Assembly (NCBI RefSeq): GCF_013378445.1
Contig: NZ_JABXYK010000011.1
Location: 62,001 to 126,000 of the forward strand
Source: Mycoplana rhizolycopersici
GTDB lineage: Bacteria > Pseudomonadota > Alphaproteobacteria > Rhizobiales > Rhizobiaceae
DNA: 64,000 nucleotides
Direction: 5' to 3'
Part shown: positions 54,876 to 62,456 of the stretch, piece after piece
Layout of the letters: each line of letters opens with the position of its first letter
Position numbering within the stretch: position 1 is the first letter of the stretch
Translations under genes and position numbers: made by a program
Notes under the pieces: model-generated
Database searches by the model: none
What the model was told of the DNA's origin: nothing
Seen by the model: only the letters and a program-made list of their open reading frames with translations

Positions 54876-55514
54876 ATGGATGCCAACATAAATGAAGTAT
54901 GGAACGAAAATTCCCTGCTTCAACGCGCGAAAGAGGAAAAAGTTCGCGTAATCGCATGCGGCGCCATCGCGCGCGAGGTTATCGCCGTCTGCAAGGCCAA
55001 TCGCCTCGAACACATCGACCTGCAGTGTCTTCCCGCCATCTGGCATGCCTATCCCGAAAAGATCGCTCCCGGCATCGAAAAAGCGATCGCGGAAGCTCGC
55101 GCCGAAGGCATCGCCCGCATCTTCGTCGGCTATGCCGATTGCGGCACCGGCGGCGAACTGGACAAGGTCTGCGCGCGCGAAGGCGTCGCCCGCATCAAAG
55201 GTCCGCACTGTTACTCCTTCTTTTCCGGCAATGTGAAGTTTTCCGAGAACGACGACGACGTCACGTCGTTCTTCCTGACCGACTTCCTCGCCCGGCAGTT
55301 CGAAGCATTCGTCGTCGAGCCGCTCGGCCTCGACAGGCACCCGCAGTTGCTTCCCATGTATTTCGGCAACTACCGAAAGCTGGTCTACCTGTCGCAACTG
55401 GAAGACGAAGAACTGCAGGCCAAGGCAAAAAAAGCCGCGCGATATCTGGGACTTGAATACGAGTATCGATTTACCGGCTACGGCGACCTTACTTCTGCCC
55501 TCACTGGCATCTAG
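54876..55514 (+). CDS. DUF1638 domain-containing protein
   Basis: 212 residues with KVRVIACGAIAREVIAVCKAN, RIFVGYADCGTGGELD and IKGPHCYSFFSGN, the DUF1638 blocks. The invariant-looking Cys, His and Asp suggest a metal or cofactor site. DUF1638 genes often accompany MttB-type methyltransferases. Function is unknown. ATG 54876 is preferred over a TTG at 54852. Confidence 0.85.
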   Translation: MDANINEVWNENSLLQRAKEEKVRVIACGAIAREVIAVCKANRLEHIDLQCLPAIWHAYPEKIAPGIEKAIAEARAEGIARIFVGYADCGTGGELDKVCAREGVARIKGPHCYSFFSGNVKFSENDDDVTSFFLTDFLARQFEAFVVEPLGLDRHPQLLPMYFGNYRKLVYLSQLEDEELQAKAKKAARYLGLEYEYRFTGYGDLTSALTGI

Positions 55515-55623
55515 GCAGCGATAACGCCAGGGCGCACAATTCGCCTTGCAACGAAAGCGACATTCTCCTTAAGTTTGGATCTAACCCGCGCTCTCCACGC
55601 GGGCGAAGCAACAGGGCCTGCCA

Positions 55624-56490
55624 GTGACGGACATGACCATCAATGAAAAGCGGGCGGAACCGCTGACCAATGCTGAACGCGACGAACTGATCTCTTCGCC
55701 CCCTCTGGTATTTTCCGAGGTAGCCGGGCCGCGCGTCGTCGTGCTGACGCAGGGCGGGCCGAACCCGGAAATTCTCATCAACACGCTCAAGCGCCACTTC
55801 TCCAATCTCGTCGTCATCGAAGAGCAGCCCGAACCGAAGAAGCAGATGCTGCGCCAGAAGGCGCGCCGCTTCGGCTGGGGAACAGCGCTGGGACAGGTCG
55901 CCACCATGGCGGTGTCGAAGTTCGGCAAGCCGCTGGCCCGCCGCCGCGCAAACGAGATCGTCCGCCAGTTCCATGTCGACACCCAGGCTGATCCGACCCT
56001 CAGGCGCATTTCGATCGACAGCGCCAACGGCACGGAGTTCCGGCGCCTGATCGGCGAACTGAAGCCGGCCGTCCTCTTTCTGGTGAGCTGCCGCATGCTC
56101 AAGCCGGCAACGCTCGAAGCGGTCAATTGCCCAGTGCTGAACTTCCACGCCGGCATTAACCCGCAGTATCGCGGCCAGCAGGGCGGCTACTGGGCGCGGG
56201 TCATGCGCGACGAGCGCAACTTCGGCGCGACCGTGCATCTCGTCGATGCCGGCGTCGACACCGGTGGGGTGATCTACCAGGTGCGTGTCACCCCGTCGCG
56301 CAAGGACTCGATGCACACCTACCCGCTGCTGCTGACGGCCGCTGGCACCAATATCGCCGTCCGCGCGGTCGGTGCGGCACTTTCCGGCAAGCTTTCCCCG
56401 CAGAAGATGACGAAGAAGCCGTCCCGCCAGTGGTATCACCCGACGGTATGGAAATGGCTGTGGATCGGCGTGTCGCGCGGCATCTGGTAA
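55624..56490 (+). CDS. Formyltransferase-family protein
   Basis: 288 residues. The C-terminal half carries the folate-dependent formyltransferase catalytic triad region: Asn and His in LNFHAGINPQYRGQQGG and Asp in VDAGVDTGGVIYQ. The N-terminal half is not fmt-like. It probably uses 10-formyl-THF on an unknown acceptor. The start is GTG 55624 or ATG 55633. Its position among folate-linked genes is notable. Confidence 0.8.
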   Translation: MTDMTINEKRAEPLTNAERDELISSPPLVFSEVAGPRVVVLTQGGPNPEILINTLKRHFSNLVVIEEQPEPKKQMLRQKARRFGWGTALGQVATMAVSKFGKPLARRRANEIVRQFHVDTQADPTLRRISIDSANGTEFRRLIGELKPAVLFLVSCRMLKPATLEAVNCPVLNFHAGINPQYRGQQGGYWARVMRDERNFGATVHLVDAGVDTGGVIYQVRVTPSRKDSMHTYPLLLTAAGTNIAVRAVGAALSGKLSPQKMTKKPSRQWYHPTVWKWLWIGVSRGIW

Positions 56491-56648
56491 GCTCCCGCAC
56501 CCTCCGGTGGACAGTCTGTTCGTCGCCCTTGCGGGCGCCGCAGCTGCGCGGTCAAATCCGACGTCGCTTTTGAGCGATGCCCGGTCGTGGCGAGCGCAGC
56601 CACGGCGCGGCGCAGCAAGCATTGTCGGGGCCGAGGAGAACTATCACC

Positions 56649-56951
56649 ATGGCAGACCGCATCATCGTCTATTGGCGTGACATCCCCGCCCAGGTCATCA
56701 TCAAGCAGGGCCGCAAGACGGCCAAGCGCGAACTGTCGCTACGCTTCACCGAGGCGATCGACATGTGCGCCATGCGCACCGGTGCTGCCGAGACCGACGA
56801 CTACCTCGCCGAGTGGCGCAAGGCCGACCCCCTGCCCGTTTCCGACGACCTGGAGGCAGAAGCCGACAAGGCGGCGGCGGAGCTCGAGGCGGCCTACGAC
56901 CGCGACCGGCTGGTGGCGCTCGTCAAGGCCGGGGGCCGCGACGATGGCTGA
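56649..56951 (+). CDS. Virulence factor-domain small protein (name misleading)
   Basis: 100 residues beginning MADRIIVYWRDIPAQVIIKQ, with LRFTEAIDMCAMRTGAAETD, which matches the small family annotated as virulence factor. Here it overlaps the MetV-like gene by 8 bases within a folate methyl operon, so a role in C1 metabolism is more plausible than virulence. GAGGAG precedes the ATG at 56649. Acidic, helical C-terminus. Confidence 0.82.
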   Translation: MADRIIVYWRDIPAQVIIKQGRKTAKRELSLRFTEAIDMCAMRTGAAETDDYLAEWRKADPLPVSDDLEAEADKAAAELEAAYDRDRLVALVKAGGRDDG

Positions 56952-57516
56952 CCCAAAGCCCGGCAACGCTGCGCCCGCGAAAAAGGCTGCGACCGGCGCC
57001 TACACGCCCGCCGGCGTCTCGCCGAACCGCCGCGCCCGCCACAAATACACCGTCCGCCTGTGGGCAGTCCGTCATTCGCGCTTCTTCGAGTGGTTCTACA
57101 ATCGCTTCGCCGCGGCCTTTCTGCTGCTGCACCCGGTCTGGAAGCTGTTCGGCTACGAGCGGGTGGAGCGCCCGATCACCTTCGTCGAGCGCCACGTGAA
57201 AGGCTTCCTGTTCGACTGTCGCATGTGCGGCCAGTGCGCGCTGTCGTCGACGGGCATGTCGTGCCCGATGAACTGTCCCAAGCAACTGCGCAACGGCCCC
57301 TGCGGCGGCGTGCGCGCCAATGGCAATTGCGAGGTGGAACCGGACATGCCCTGCGTCTGGGTTCAGGCCTGGAAGGGTTCGCAGAATATGGTGAACGGAA
57401 ATGCGATCATGAACGTGCAGAAGCCGGTCAACCAGTCGCTACGCGAGACATCCTCCTGGCTGCGCGTGACCGCCGAGGCTGCGGCCGCGCGCGAGACGGC
57501 AGGAAGGGACGCCTGA
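56944..57516 (+). CDS. MTHFR C-terminal-domain protein (MetV-like)
   Basis: 190 residues. The C-terminal domain has eight cysteines: CRMCGQC, CPMNC, then single Cys in RNGPCGG, NGNCEV and DMPCVW. This is the pattern of the MTHFR_C/MetV family, the partner of MetF in acetogen methylene-THF reductases. The Cys probably bind zinc or an iron-sulfur cluster. A basic N-terminus and a hydrophobic patch (FAAAFLLLHPVWKLFGY) precede it. It is followed by the MetF-like gene after 3 bases. Confidence 0.88.
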   Translation: MADPKPGNAAPAKKAATGAYTPAGVSPNRRARHKYTVRLWAVRHSRFFEWFYNRFAAAFLLLHPVWKLFGYERVERPITFVERHVKGFLFDCRMCGQCALSSTGMSCPMNCPKQLRNGPCGGVRANGNCEVEPDMPCVWVQAWKGSQNMVNGNAIMNVQKPVNQSLRETSSWLRVTAEAAAARETAGRDA

Positions 57517-57519
57517 ACC

Positions 57520-58614
57520 ATGGCCCATTTCGACGAAAACCCGCTCGGGCCCCACCTGCCGCTCGATCCCCTGCCCGGCCATTCCTCGCTCGGCCGGCTG
57601 GAGCGCGTCCTGCGCCGCGGCGAGTTCGCCGTCACCGCCGAACTGAACCCGCCAGACAGCGCCAACCCCGAAGACGTCTACGAGCGCGCGGCGATCTTCG
57701 ACGGATGGGTGGACGGCATCAATGCGGTCGATGCCTCGGGCGCCAACTGCCACATGTCCTCGGTCGGCATCTGCGCGCTTCTGACCCGCATGGGCTATGC
57801 GCCCATCATGCAGATCGCCTGCCGCGACAAGAACCGCATCGCGATCCAGGGCGACGTGCTGGGCGCGGCCGCCATGGGCGTCTGCAACATCATGTGCCTG
57901 ACCGGCGACGGCGTGCAGGCTGGCGACCAGCCAGGTGCAAAACCCGTCTTCGACCTCGACTGCATGTCGCTGCTGGAGACGGTCCGCATCATGCGCGACA
58001 ATGCGAAATTTCTCTCCGGCCGCAAGCTGACGACGCCGCCGAAAGTGTTCCTGGGTGCTGCGATCAACCCCTTCGCGCCGCCCTACGACTTCCGCCCCTA
58101 CCGGCTTGCCAAGAAGATCGAGGCAGGCGCCCAGTTCGTCCAGAGCCAGTATTGCTTCGACGTGCCGATGTTCAGGGAATACATGAAGAAGGTCCGCGAC
58201 CTCGGCCTGCACGAGAAATGCTACATTCTCGTCGGCGTCGGCCCGATGGCGTCGGCCAAGACGGCAAAATGGATCCGCTCCAACGTGCCGGGCATCCACA
58301 TTCCCGACCAGATCATCGCCCGCCTCGAGGGCGCGCAGGACCAGAAGAAGGAAGGCAAGCAGCTCTGCATCGACATCATCAACGAGGTGAAGGAGATCGA
58401 GGGCGTGTCCGGCATCCACGTGATGGCCTATCGCCAGGAAGAGTATGTCGCCGAGATCGTCCATGAATCCGGCGTGCTGAAGGGCCGCAAGCCCTGGACG
58501 CGCGAGCCAAACCCGGTGGACAGCCTCGTTGCCGAGCGCCTGGAGGAAGCGCGCGCCGGCAAGGAGCAGAACCAACAGGAAATGGCAGAGATCGCCGCCC
58601 ATCACCCGCACTGA
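57520..58614 (+). CDS. Methylenetetrahydrofolate reductase (MetF-like)
   Basis: 364 residues, TIM-barrel flavoprotein that interconverts methyl-THF and methylene-THF. AVTAELNPPD matches the conserved catalytic Glu strand. IAIQGDVLGAAAMGVCNIMC, LTGDGVQAGDQPGAKPVFDL and FVQSQYCFDVPMF follow the family order. It is longer than E. coli MetF. In this operon it probably runs in the oxidative direction, disposing of methyl groups. The methyl-THF methyltransferase follows about 80 bases on. Confidence 0.92.
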   Translation: MAHFDENPLGPHLPLDPLPGHSSLGRLERVLRRGEFAVTAELNPPDSANPEDVYERAAIFDGWVDGINAVDASGANCHMSSVGICALLTRMGYAPIMQIACRDKNRIAIQGDVLGAAAMGVCNIMCLTGDGVQAGDQPGAKPVFDLDCMSLLETVRIMRDNAKFLSGRKLTTPPKVFLGAAINPFAPPYDFRPYRLAKKIEAGAQFVQSQYCFDVPMFREYMKKVRDLGLHEKCYILVGVGPMASAKTAKWIRSNVPGIHIPDQIIARLEGAQDQKKEGKQLCIDIINEVKEIEGVSGIHVMAYRQEEYVAEIVHESGVLKGRKPWTREPNPVDSLVAERLEEARAGKEQNQQEMAEIAAHHPH

Positions 58615-58695
58615 TCCAGACGGACGCCGCCCCGGCAGCCGCCTTGTAACCCGATATCCCGCGCGCTAGTGTCGCGCCCGACCAGAGGAAACTTC

Positions 58696-59661
58696 ATGAC
58701 CCGCACCATCGTCGCCTCCGCCACCCGCGAGATCGTCATCGGCTTCGACCAGCCCTTCTGCGTCATCGGCGAGCGGATCAACCCGACGGGCCGCAAGAAG
58801 CTGGCCGCAGAGATGATCGAGGGCAATTTCGACACCGTCATCAAGGACGCGCTGGAGCAGGTCGCCGCCGGCGCCACCATGCTCGACGTCAATGCGGGCG
58901 TGACCTCGGTCAACCCGAACGAGACCGAGCCGGGGCTGCTCGTCAAGACGCTGGAGATCGTGCAGGGCCTGGTCGATGTGCCGCTGTCGATCGACAGCTC
59001 CGTCACCGCCGCGATCGAGGCCGGCCTCAAGGTCGCCAAGGGCCGCCCGCTGGTCAACTCGGTTACCGGCGAGGAGGAGAAACTGGAGGCCATCCTGCCG
59101 CTGGTGAAGAAGTACAACGTGCCCGTCGTCGCAATTTCCAACGACGAGAGCGGGATTTCGATGGACCCGGACGTCCGCTTCGCCGTTGCCAAGAAGATCG
59201 TCGAGCGCGCCATGGACCATGGCATCAAGCCAGAGGATGTGGTGGTCGACCCGCTCGTCATGCCGATCGGTGCGCTGGGCGATGCCGGCCGGCAGGTCTT
59301 CGCGCTGCTGCGCCGCCTGCGCGAGGAACTGAAGGTCAACACCACCTGCGGCCTCTCCAACATCTCCTTCGGCCTGCCCCACCGCCACGGCATCAATGCC
59401 GGCTTCATCCCCATGGTGATCGGCGCCGGCATGACGAGCGCGATCATGAACCCCTGCCGCCCGCAGGAAATGGAAGCCGTGCGTGCCGCAAACGTCCTCA
59501 ACGGCACCGATGCCAACTGCACCAACTGGATCATGACCTATCGCGACCACAAACCGGCCGAAGCCGGTGCAGCAACCGCAGCAGCCCCTGCTCCCACCGC
59601 TGGTGGCGGGCGCCGTGGCGGCCGTGCGGCCCGCGCCGGCGCTGGCGCTTCGAGGGAGTAA
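58696..59661 (+). CDS. Methyltetrahydrofolate:corrinoid methyltransferase (MeTr/MtgA-like, pterin-binding)
   Basis: 321 residues. The pterin-binding signature FCVIGERINPTGRKKLA opens the TIM barrel. MLDVNAGVT, LSIDSSV, NSVTGEEEKL, CGLSNISFGLPHR and the closing LNGTDANCTNWI all match MtgA/AcsE-type enzymes. It moves methyl groups between the corrinoid protein and THF. The last 35 residues are a flexible Ala/Pro then Gly/Arg tail (APTAGGGRRGGRAARAG). ATG 58696 follows AGAGGAAA. Confidence 0.93.
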   Translation: MTRTIVASATREIVIGFDQPFCVIGERINPTGRKKLAAEMIEGNFDTVIKDALEQVAAGATMLDVNAGVTSVNPNETEPGLLVKTLEIVQGLVDVPLSIDSSVTAAIEAGLKVAKGRPLVNSVTGEEEKLEAILPLVKKYNVPVVAISNDESGISMDPDVRFAVAKKIVERAMDHGIKPEDVVVDPLVMPIGALGDAGRQVFALLRRLREELKVNTTCGLSNISFGLPHRHGINAGFIPMVIGAGMTSAIMNPCRPQEMEAVRAANVLNGTDANCTNWIMTYRDHKPAEAGAATAAAPAPTAGGGRRGGRAARAGAGASRE

Positions 59662-59665
59662 GCCC

Positions 59666-60013
59666 ATGACCCCGCGCCGCCTTCGCAAGGATGCTTCCAC
59701 ACTCTGGTTCCAGGCGCCGTTCGTCATGGCGATGCGGATCCACGAGATGCAGATGGCGGCGCTGACCGGCAAGTCGCAGGATACGGCGGAAATGAACCGC
59801 ATGGTGACGGAAAAGGTGATGGCCACCGCTGAGAGTGCCGTGGCCGTCAACATGGCGATCTCGCGCGCGGCCTTCGGTGCGGCGATGCAGATGATGGCCG
59901 GCGGGCGCCCGTCCGCCCAGAAGGCCGGCGAAGCGATCGCCGCAGCCGCCGTCAAGCCCTACGGAAAACGCGTGCGTAGCAACGTCCGGCGCCTGTCGCG
60001 CAAGAAGACCTGA
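59666..60013 (+). CDS. Hypothetical Met/Ala-rich helical protein in the methyl-transfer operon
   Basis: 115 residues with a strong GAGGGAG ribosome site, 4 bases after the MeTr stop. It has many Met (about 12) in two helical runs, FVMAMRIHEMQMAALTGKSQ and VAVNMAISRAAFGAAMQMMA, and a basic C-terminus. It is faintly phasin-like. Function unknown; position between MeTr and the RACo-type activator suggests a part in the system. Confidence 0.65.
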   Translation: MTPRRLRKDASTLWFQAPFVMAMRIHEMQMAALTGKSQDTAEMNRMVTEKVMATAESAVAVNMAISRAAFGAAMQMMAGGRPSAQKAGEAIAAAAVKPYGKRVRSNVRRLSRKKT

Positions 60014-60189
60014 CATCACCGATCCCGAGACCTGCAGCTTCCCTGGAGCAGGTTCTCCGGAAGAATGATGCTGGCAGATCTTTCCATGTCGGGATTTGAC
60101 AATTATCACGCGATTTTAAGGTGCAGTCTGGCACCAAGGCGGGACACGTCGGCCGTTTGAGCCGCGCGCCCGGGAGGAAGACGAGAGCG

Positions 60190-62265
60190 ATGCGCATCGA
60201 AGGCACGTCCGACAACGAGAGCAATATGAGCGAAGCTGCGCAAACCGATCCCCTTGTGCTGTTCATGCCGTCGGGCAAGCGCGGCCGCTTCCCGGTCGGC
60301 ACGCCCGTTCTCGACGCCGCCCGTAAACTGGGCGTCTATGTCGAGAGCGTCTGCGGTGGCCGCGCCACCTGCGGGCGCTGTCAGATCGAGGTTCAGGAAG
60401 GCAGCTTCGCCAAGCACAAGATCGTCTCCTCGCTGGCGCATATCTCGGAAAAGGGCCCGAAGGAGGAGCGCTACGAGAAGGTGCGCGGCCTGCCCGAAGG
60501 GCGCCGCCTCTCCTGTTCGGCCCTCATCCTCGGCGACCTCGTCGTCGACGTGCCGCAGGACACCGTCGTCAACGCGCAGGTCGTGCGCAAGGCCGCCAGC
60601 GACCGCGTCATCGAGCGCAATGCCGCCGTCCAGCTCTGCTATGTCGAAGTGGACGAGCCGGACATGCACAAGCCGCTAGGCGATCTCGACCGGCTCAAGG
60701 TCATGCTGGAGAAGGACTGGGGCTGGAAGGACCTTTTGATCGCCCCCTACCTGATCCCGCAGGTGCAGCAGATCTTGCGCAAGGGCAACTGGGGCGTGAC
60801 CGCCGCGATCCACCGCGACATGGATTCCTCGCGCCCCTTCATCATCGGCCTGTGGCCGGGATTGAAAAACGAGGCCTACGGGATCGCCTGCGACATCGGT
60901 TCGACGACGATCGCGATGCACCTCGTCTCGCTTCTGTCCGGCCGCATCGTCGCCTCGTCCGGCACGTCCAACCCACAGATCCGCTTCGGCGAGGACCTGA
61001 TGAGCCGAGTCTCCTACGTCATGATGAACCCCGACGGCCGGGAAGCCATGACCAAGGCGGTGCGCGAGGCGGTGAACGGCCTGATCGGCAAGGTCTGCGA
61101 AGAAGGCGGCGTCGATCGCCACGACGTCCTCGACATGGTGTTCGTCGCCAACCCGATCATGCACCACCTGTTCCTCGGCATCGACCCGACCGAACTCGGC
61201 CAGGCGCCGTTCGCACTCGCCGTCTCCGGCGCCCTGCAGTACTGGGCGAACGACATAGACATCGACGTCAACCGCGGCGGCCGCGTCTATCTGCTCCCCT
61301 GCATCGCCGGCCATGTCGGCGCGGACGCGGCCGGCGCAACGCTTTCCGAAGGGCCCTACCGGCAGGACCAGATGATGCTGCTCGTCGACGTCGGCACCAA
61401 TGCCGAGATCGTGCTCGGCAACAAGGCACGCGTCGTCGCCGCCTCCTCGCCCACCGGCCCCGCCTTCGAGGGCGCGGAGATCTCGTCGGGCCAGCGCGCC
61501 GCCCCCGGCGCGATCGAACGCGTGCGTATCGACCCCGAGACGCTGGAGCCGCGCTTCCGCGTCATCGGCGTCGAGCAATGGTCGAACGAGGAAGGCTTTG
61601 CCGAAGAGGCCGCAAAGGTCGGCGTCACCGGCATCTGCGGCTCGGCGATCATCGAGGTGGTGGCCGAGATGTATCTCTCCGGTATCATCTCGGAGGACGG
61701 CGTCGTCGATGGCGCGATGGCGGCGAAGAGCCCGCGCATTATCCCGAATGGCCGCACCTTCTCCTACCTGCTGCACGATGGCGAACAGCGCATTACCGTG
61801 ACGCAGAACGACATCCGCGCCATCCAGCTCGCCAAGGCCGCCCTTTACGCCGGCATCAAGCTGCTGATGGAGAAGCAGGGCGTCGACCATGTCGACACCA
61901 TCCGCTTCGCCGGCGCCTTCGGCTCCTTCATCGATCCGAAATACGCCATGGTGCTGGGCCTGATCCCCGACTGCGACCTCTCCGAGGTCAAGGCGGTCGG
62001 CAACGCTGCGGGGACGGGCGCGCTGATGGCGCTTTTGAACCGCGGCCACCGCCGCGAGATCGAACAGGTGGTCGGCCGGATCGAAAAGATCGAGACGGCG
62101 CTGGAGGGCAATTTCCAACAGCTCTTCGTCGACGCCATGGCGATGCCGAACAAGGTCGACGCCTTTCCGAACCTCGCAACCGTCGTCACCCTACCCGAAC
62201 GCAAGGTCGTCTCCGATGATGGCGGCGAAGGTGGCGGGCGCCGCAGGCGACGCAGCCGCGAATAG
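60190..62265 (+). CDS. RACo-type corrinoid activation protein (2Fe-2S, ASKHA ATPase, DUF4445)
   Basis: 691 residues. An N-terminal 2Fe-2S ferredoxin domain has Cys55, Cys61, Cys64 and Cys109 (CGGRATCGRC and LSCSAL). A linker follows, then an ATPase-like domain with ACDIGSTTIAMHLVSL and LLVDVGTNAEIVLGN. This is the architecture of RamA/RACo proteins that reductively reactivate oxidised Co(II) corrinoids. An ATG at 60226 is an alternative. The C-terminus ends in GGEGGGRRRRRSRE. It is last gene of the cluster and is followed by a hairpin. Confidence 0.92.
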   Translation: MRIEGTSDNESNMSEAAQTDPLVLFMPSGKRGRFPVGTPVLDAARKLGVYVESVCGGRATCGRCQIEVQEGSFAKHKIVSSLAHISEKGPKEERYEKVRGLPEGRRLSCSALILGDLVVDVPQDTVVNAQVVRKAASDRVIERNAAVQLCYVEVDEPDMHKPLGDLDRLKVMLEKDWGWKDLLIAPYLIPQVQQILRKGNWGVTAAIHRDMDSSRPFIIGLWPGLKNEAYGIACDIGSTTIAMHLVSLLSGRIVASSGTSNPQIRFGEDLMSRVSYVMMNPDGREAMTKAVREAVNGLIGKVCEEGGVDRHDVLDMVFVANPIMHHLFLGIDPTELGQAPFALAVSGALQYWANDIDIDVNRGGRVYLLPCIAGHVGADAAGATLSEGPYRQDQMMLLVDVGTNAEIVLGNKARVVAASSPTGPAFEGAEISSGQRAAPGAIERVRIDPETLEPRFRVIGVEQWSNEEGFAEEAAKVGVTGICGSAIIEVVAEMYLSGIISEDGVVDGAMAAKSPRIIPNGRTFSYLLHDGEQRITVTQNDIRAIQLAKAALYAGIKLLMEKQGVDHVDTIRFAGAFGSFIDPKYAMVLGLIPDCDLSEVKAVGNAAGTGALMALLNRGHRREIEQVVGRIEKIETALEGNFQQLFVDAMAMPNKVDAFPNLATVVTLPERKVVSDDGGEGGGRRRRRSRE

Positions 62266-62303
62266 CAGCTTTCGCGCGGCGCAAATCCCTCGTTTCACCA
62301 AAC

Positions 62304-62327
62304 CGTGATCGCAGGAGCGCGATCACG
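62304..62327 (+). terminator. Hairpin after the corrinoid activator gene
   Basis: CGTGATCGC / GCGATCACG, a perfect 9-bp stem with a 6-base loop, 38 bases after the stop. There is no T run, so it may be a weak terminator or a protein site. Confidence 0.5.
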
Positions 62328-62347
62328 CAAGTGTTTGCGCCACGTCC

Positions 62348-62361
62348 TTGACGTGCGTCAA
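62348..62361 (+). promoter_or_regulatory. Anaerobox-type site upstream of the P-type ATPase
   Basis: TTGACGTGCGTCAA has perfect 6-bp arms and is of the same class as the fixG box. A class II start would fall near 62396, leaving a leader of about 61 bases before the ATG at 62457. Confidence 0.65.
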
Positions 62362-62456
62362 CCGTCTTCCGCTACACTCGTGTTACGCGCCGAACCGTCG
62401 CTGCACTGCCGAAAGGACGCAGCCGATGGAAGCCTGCTGCACGGAGAAGAACCGGG

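Noticed and set aside
56649-56951. Reading the virulence-factor domain gene as a pathogenicity gene
   Set aside because: Only the family name suggests it. Operon context points to folate methyl metabolism.
60676-62118. 480-residue minus-strand frame opposite the corrinoid activator gene
   Set aside because: Antisense shadow; low-complexity Asp/His/Arg composition.
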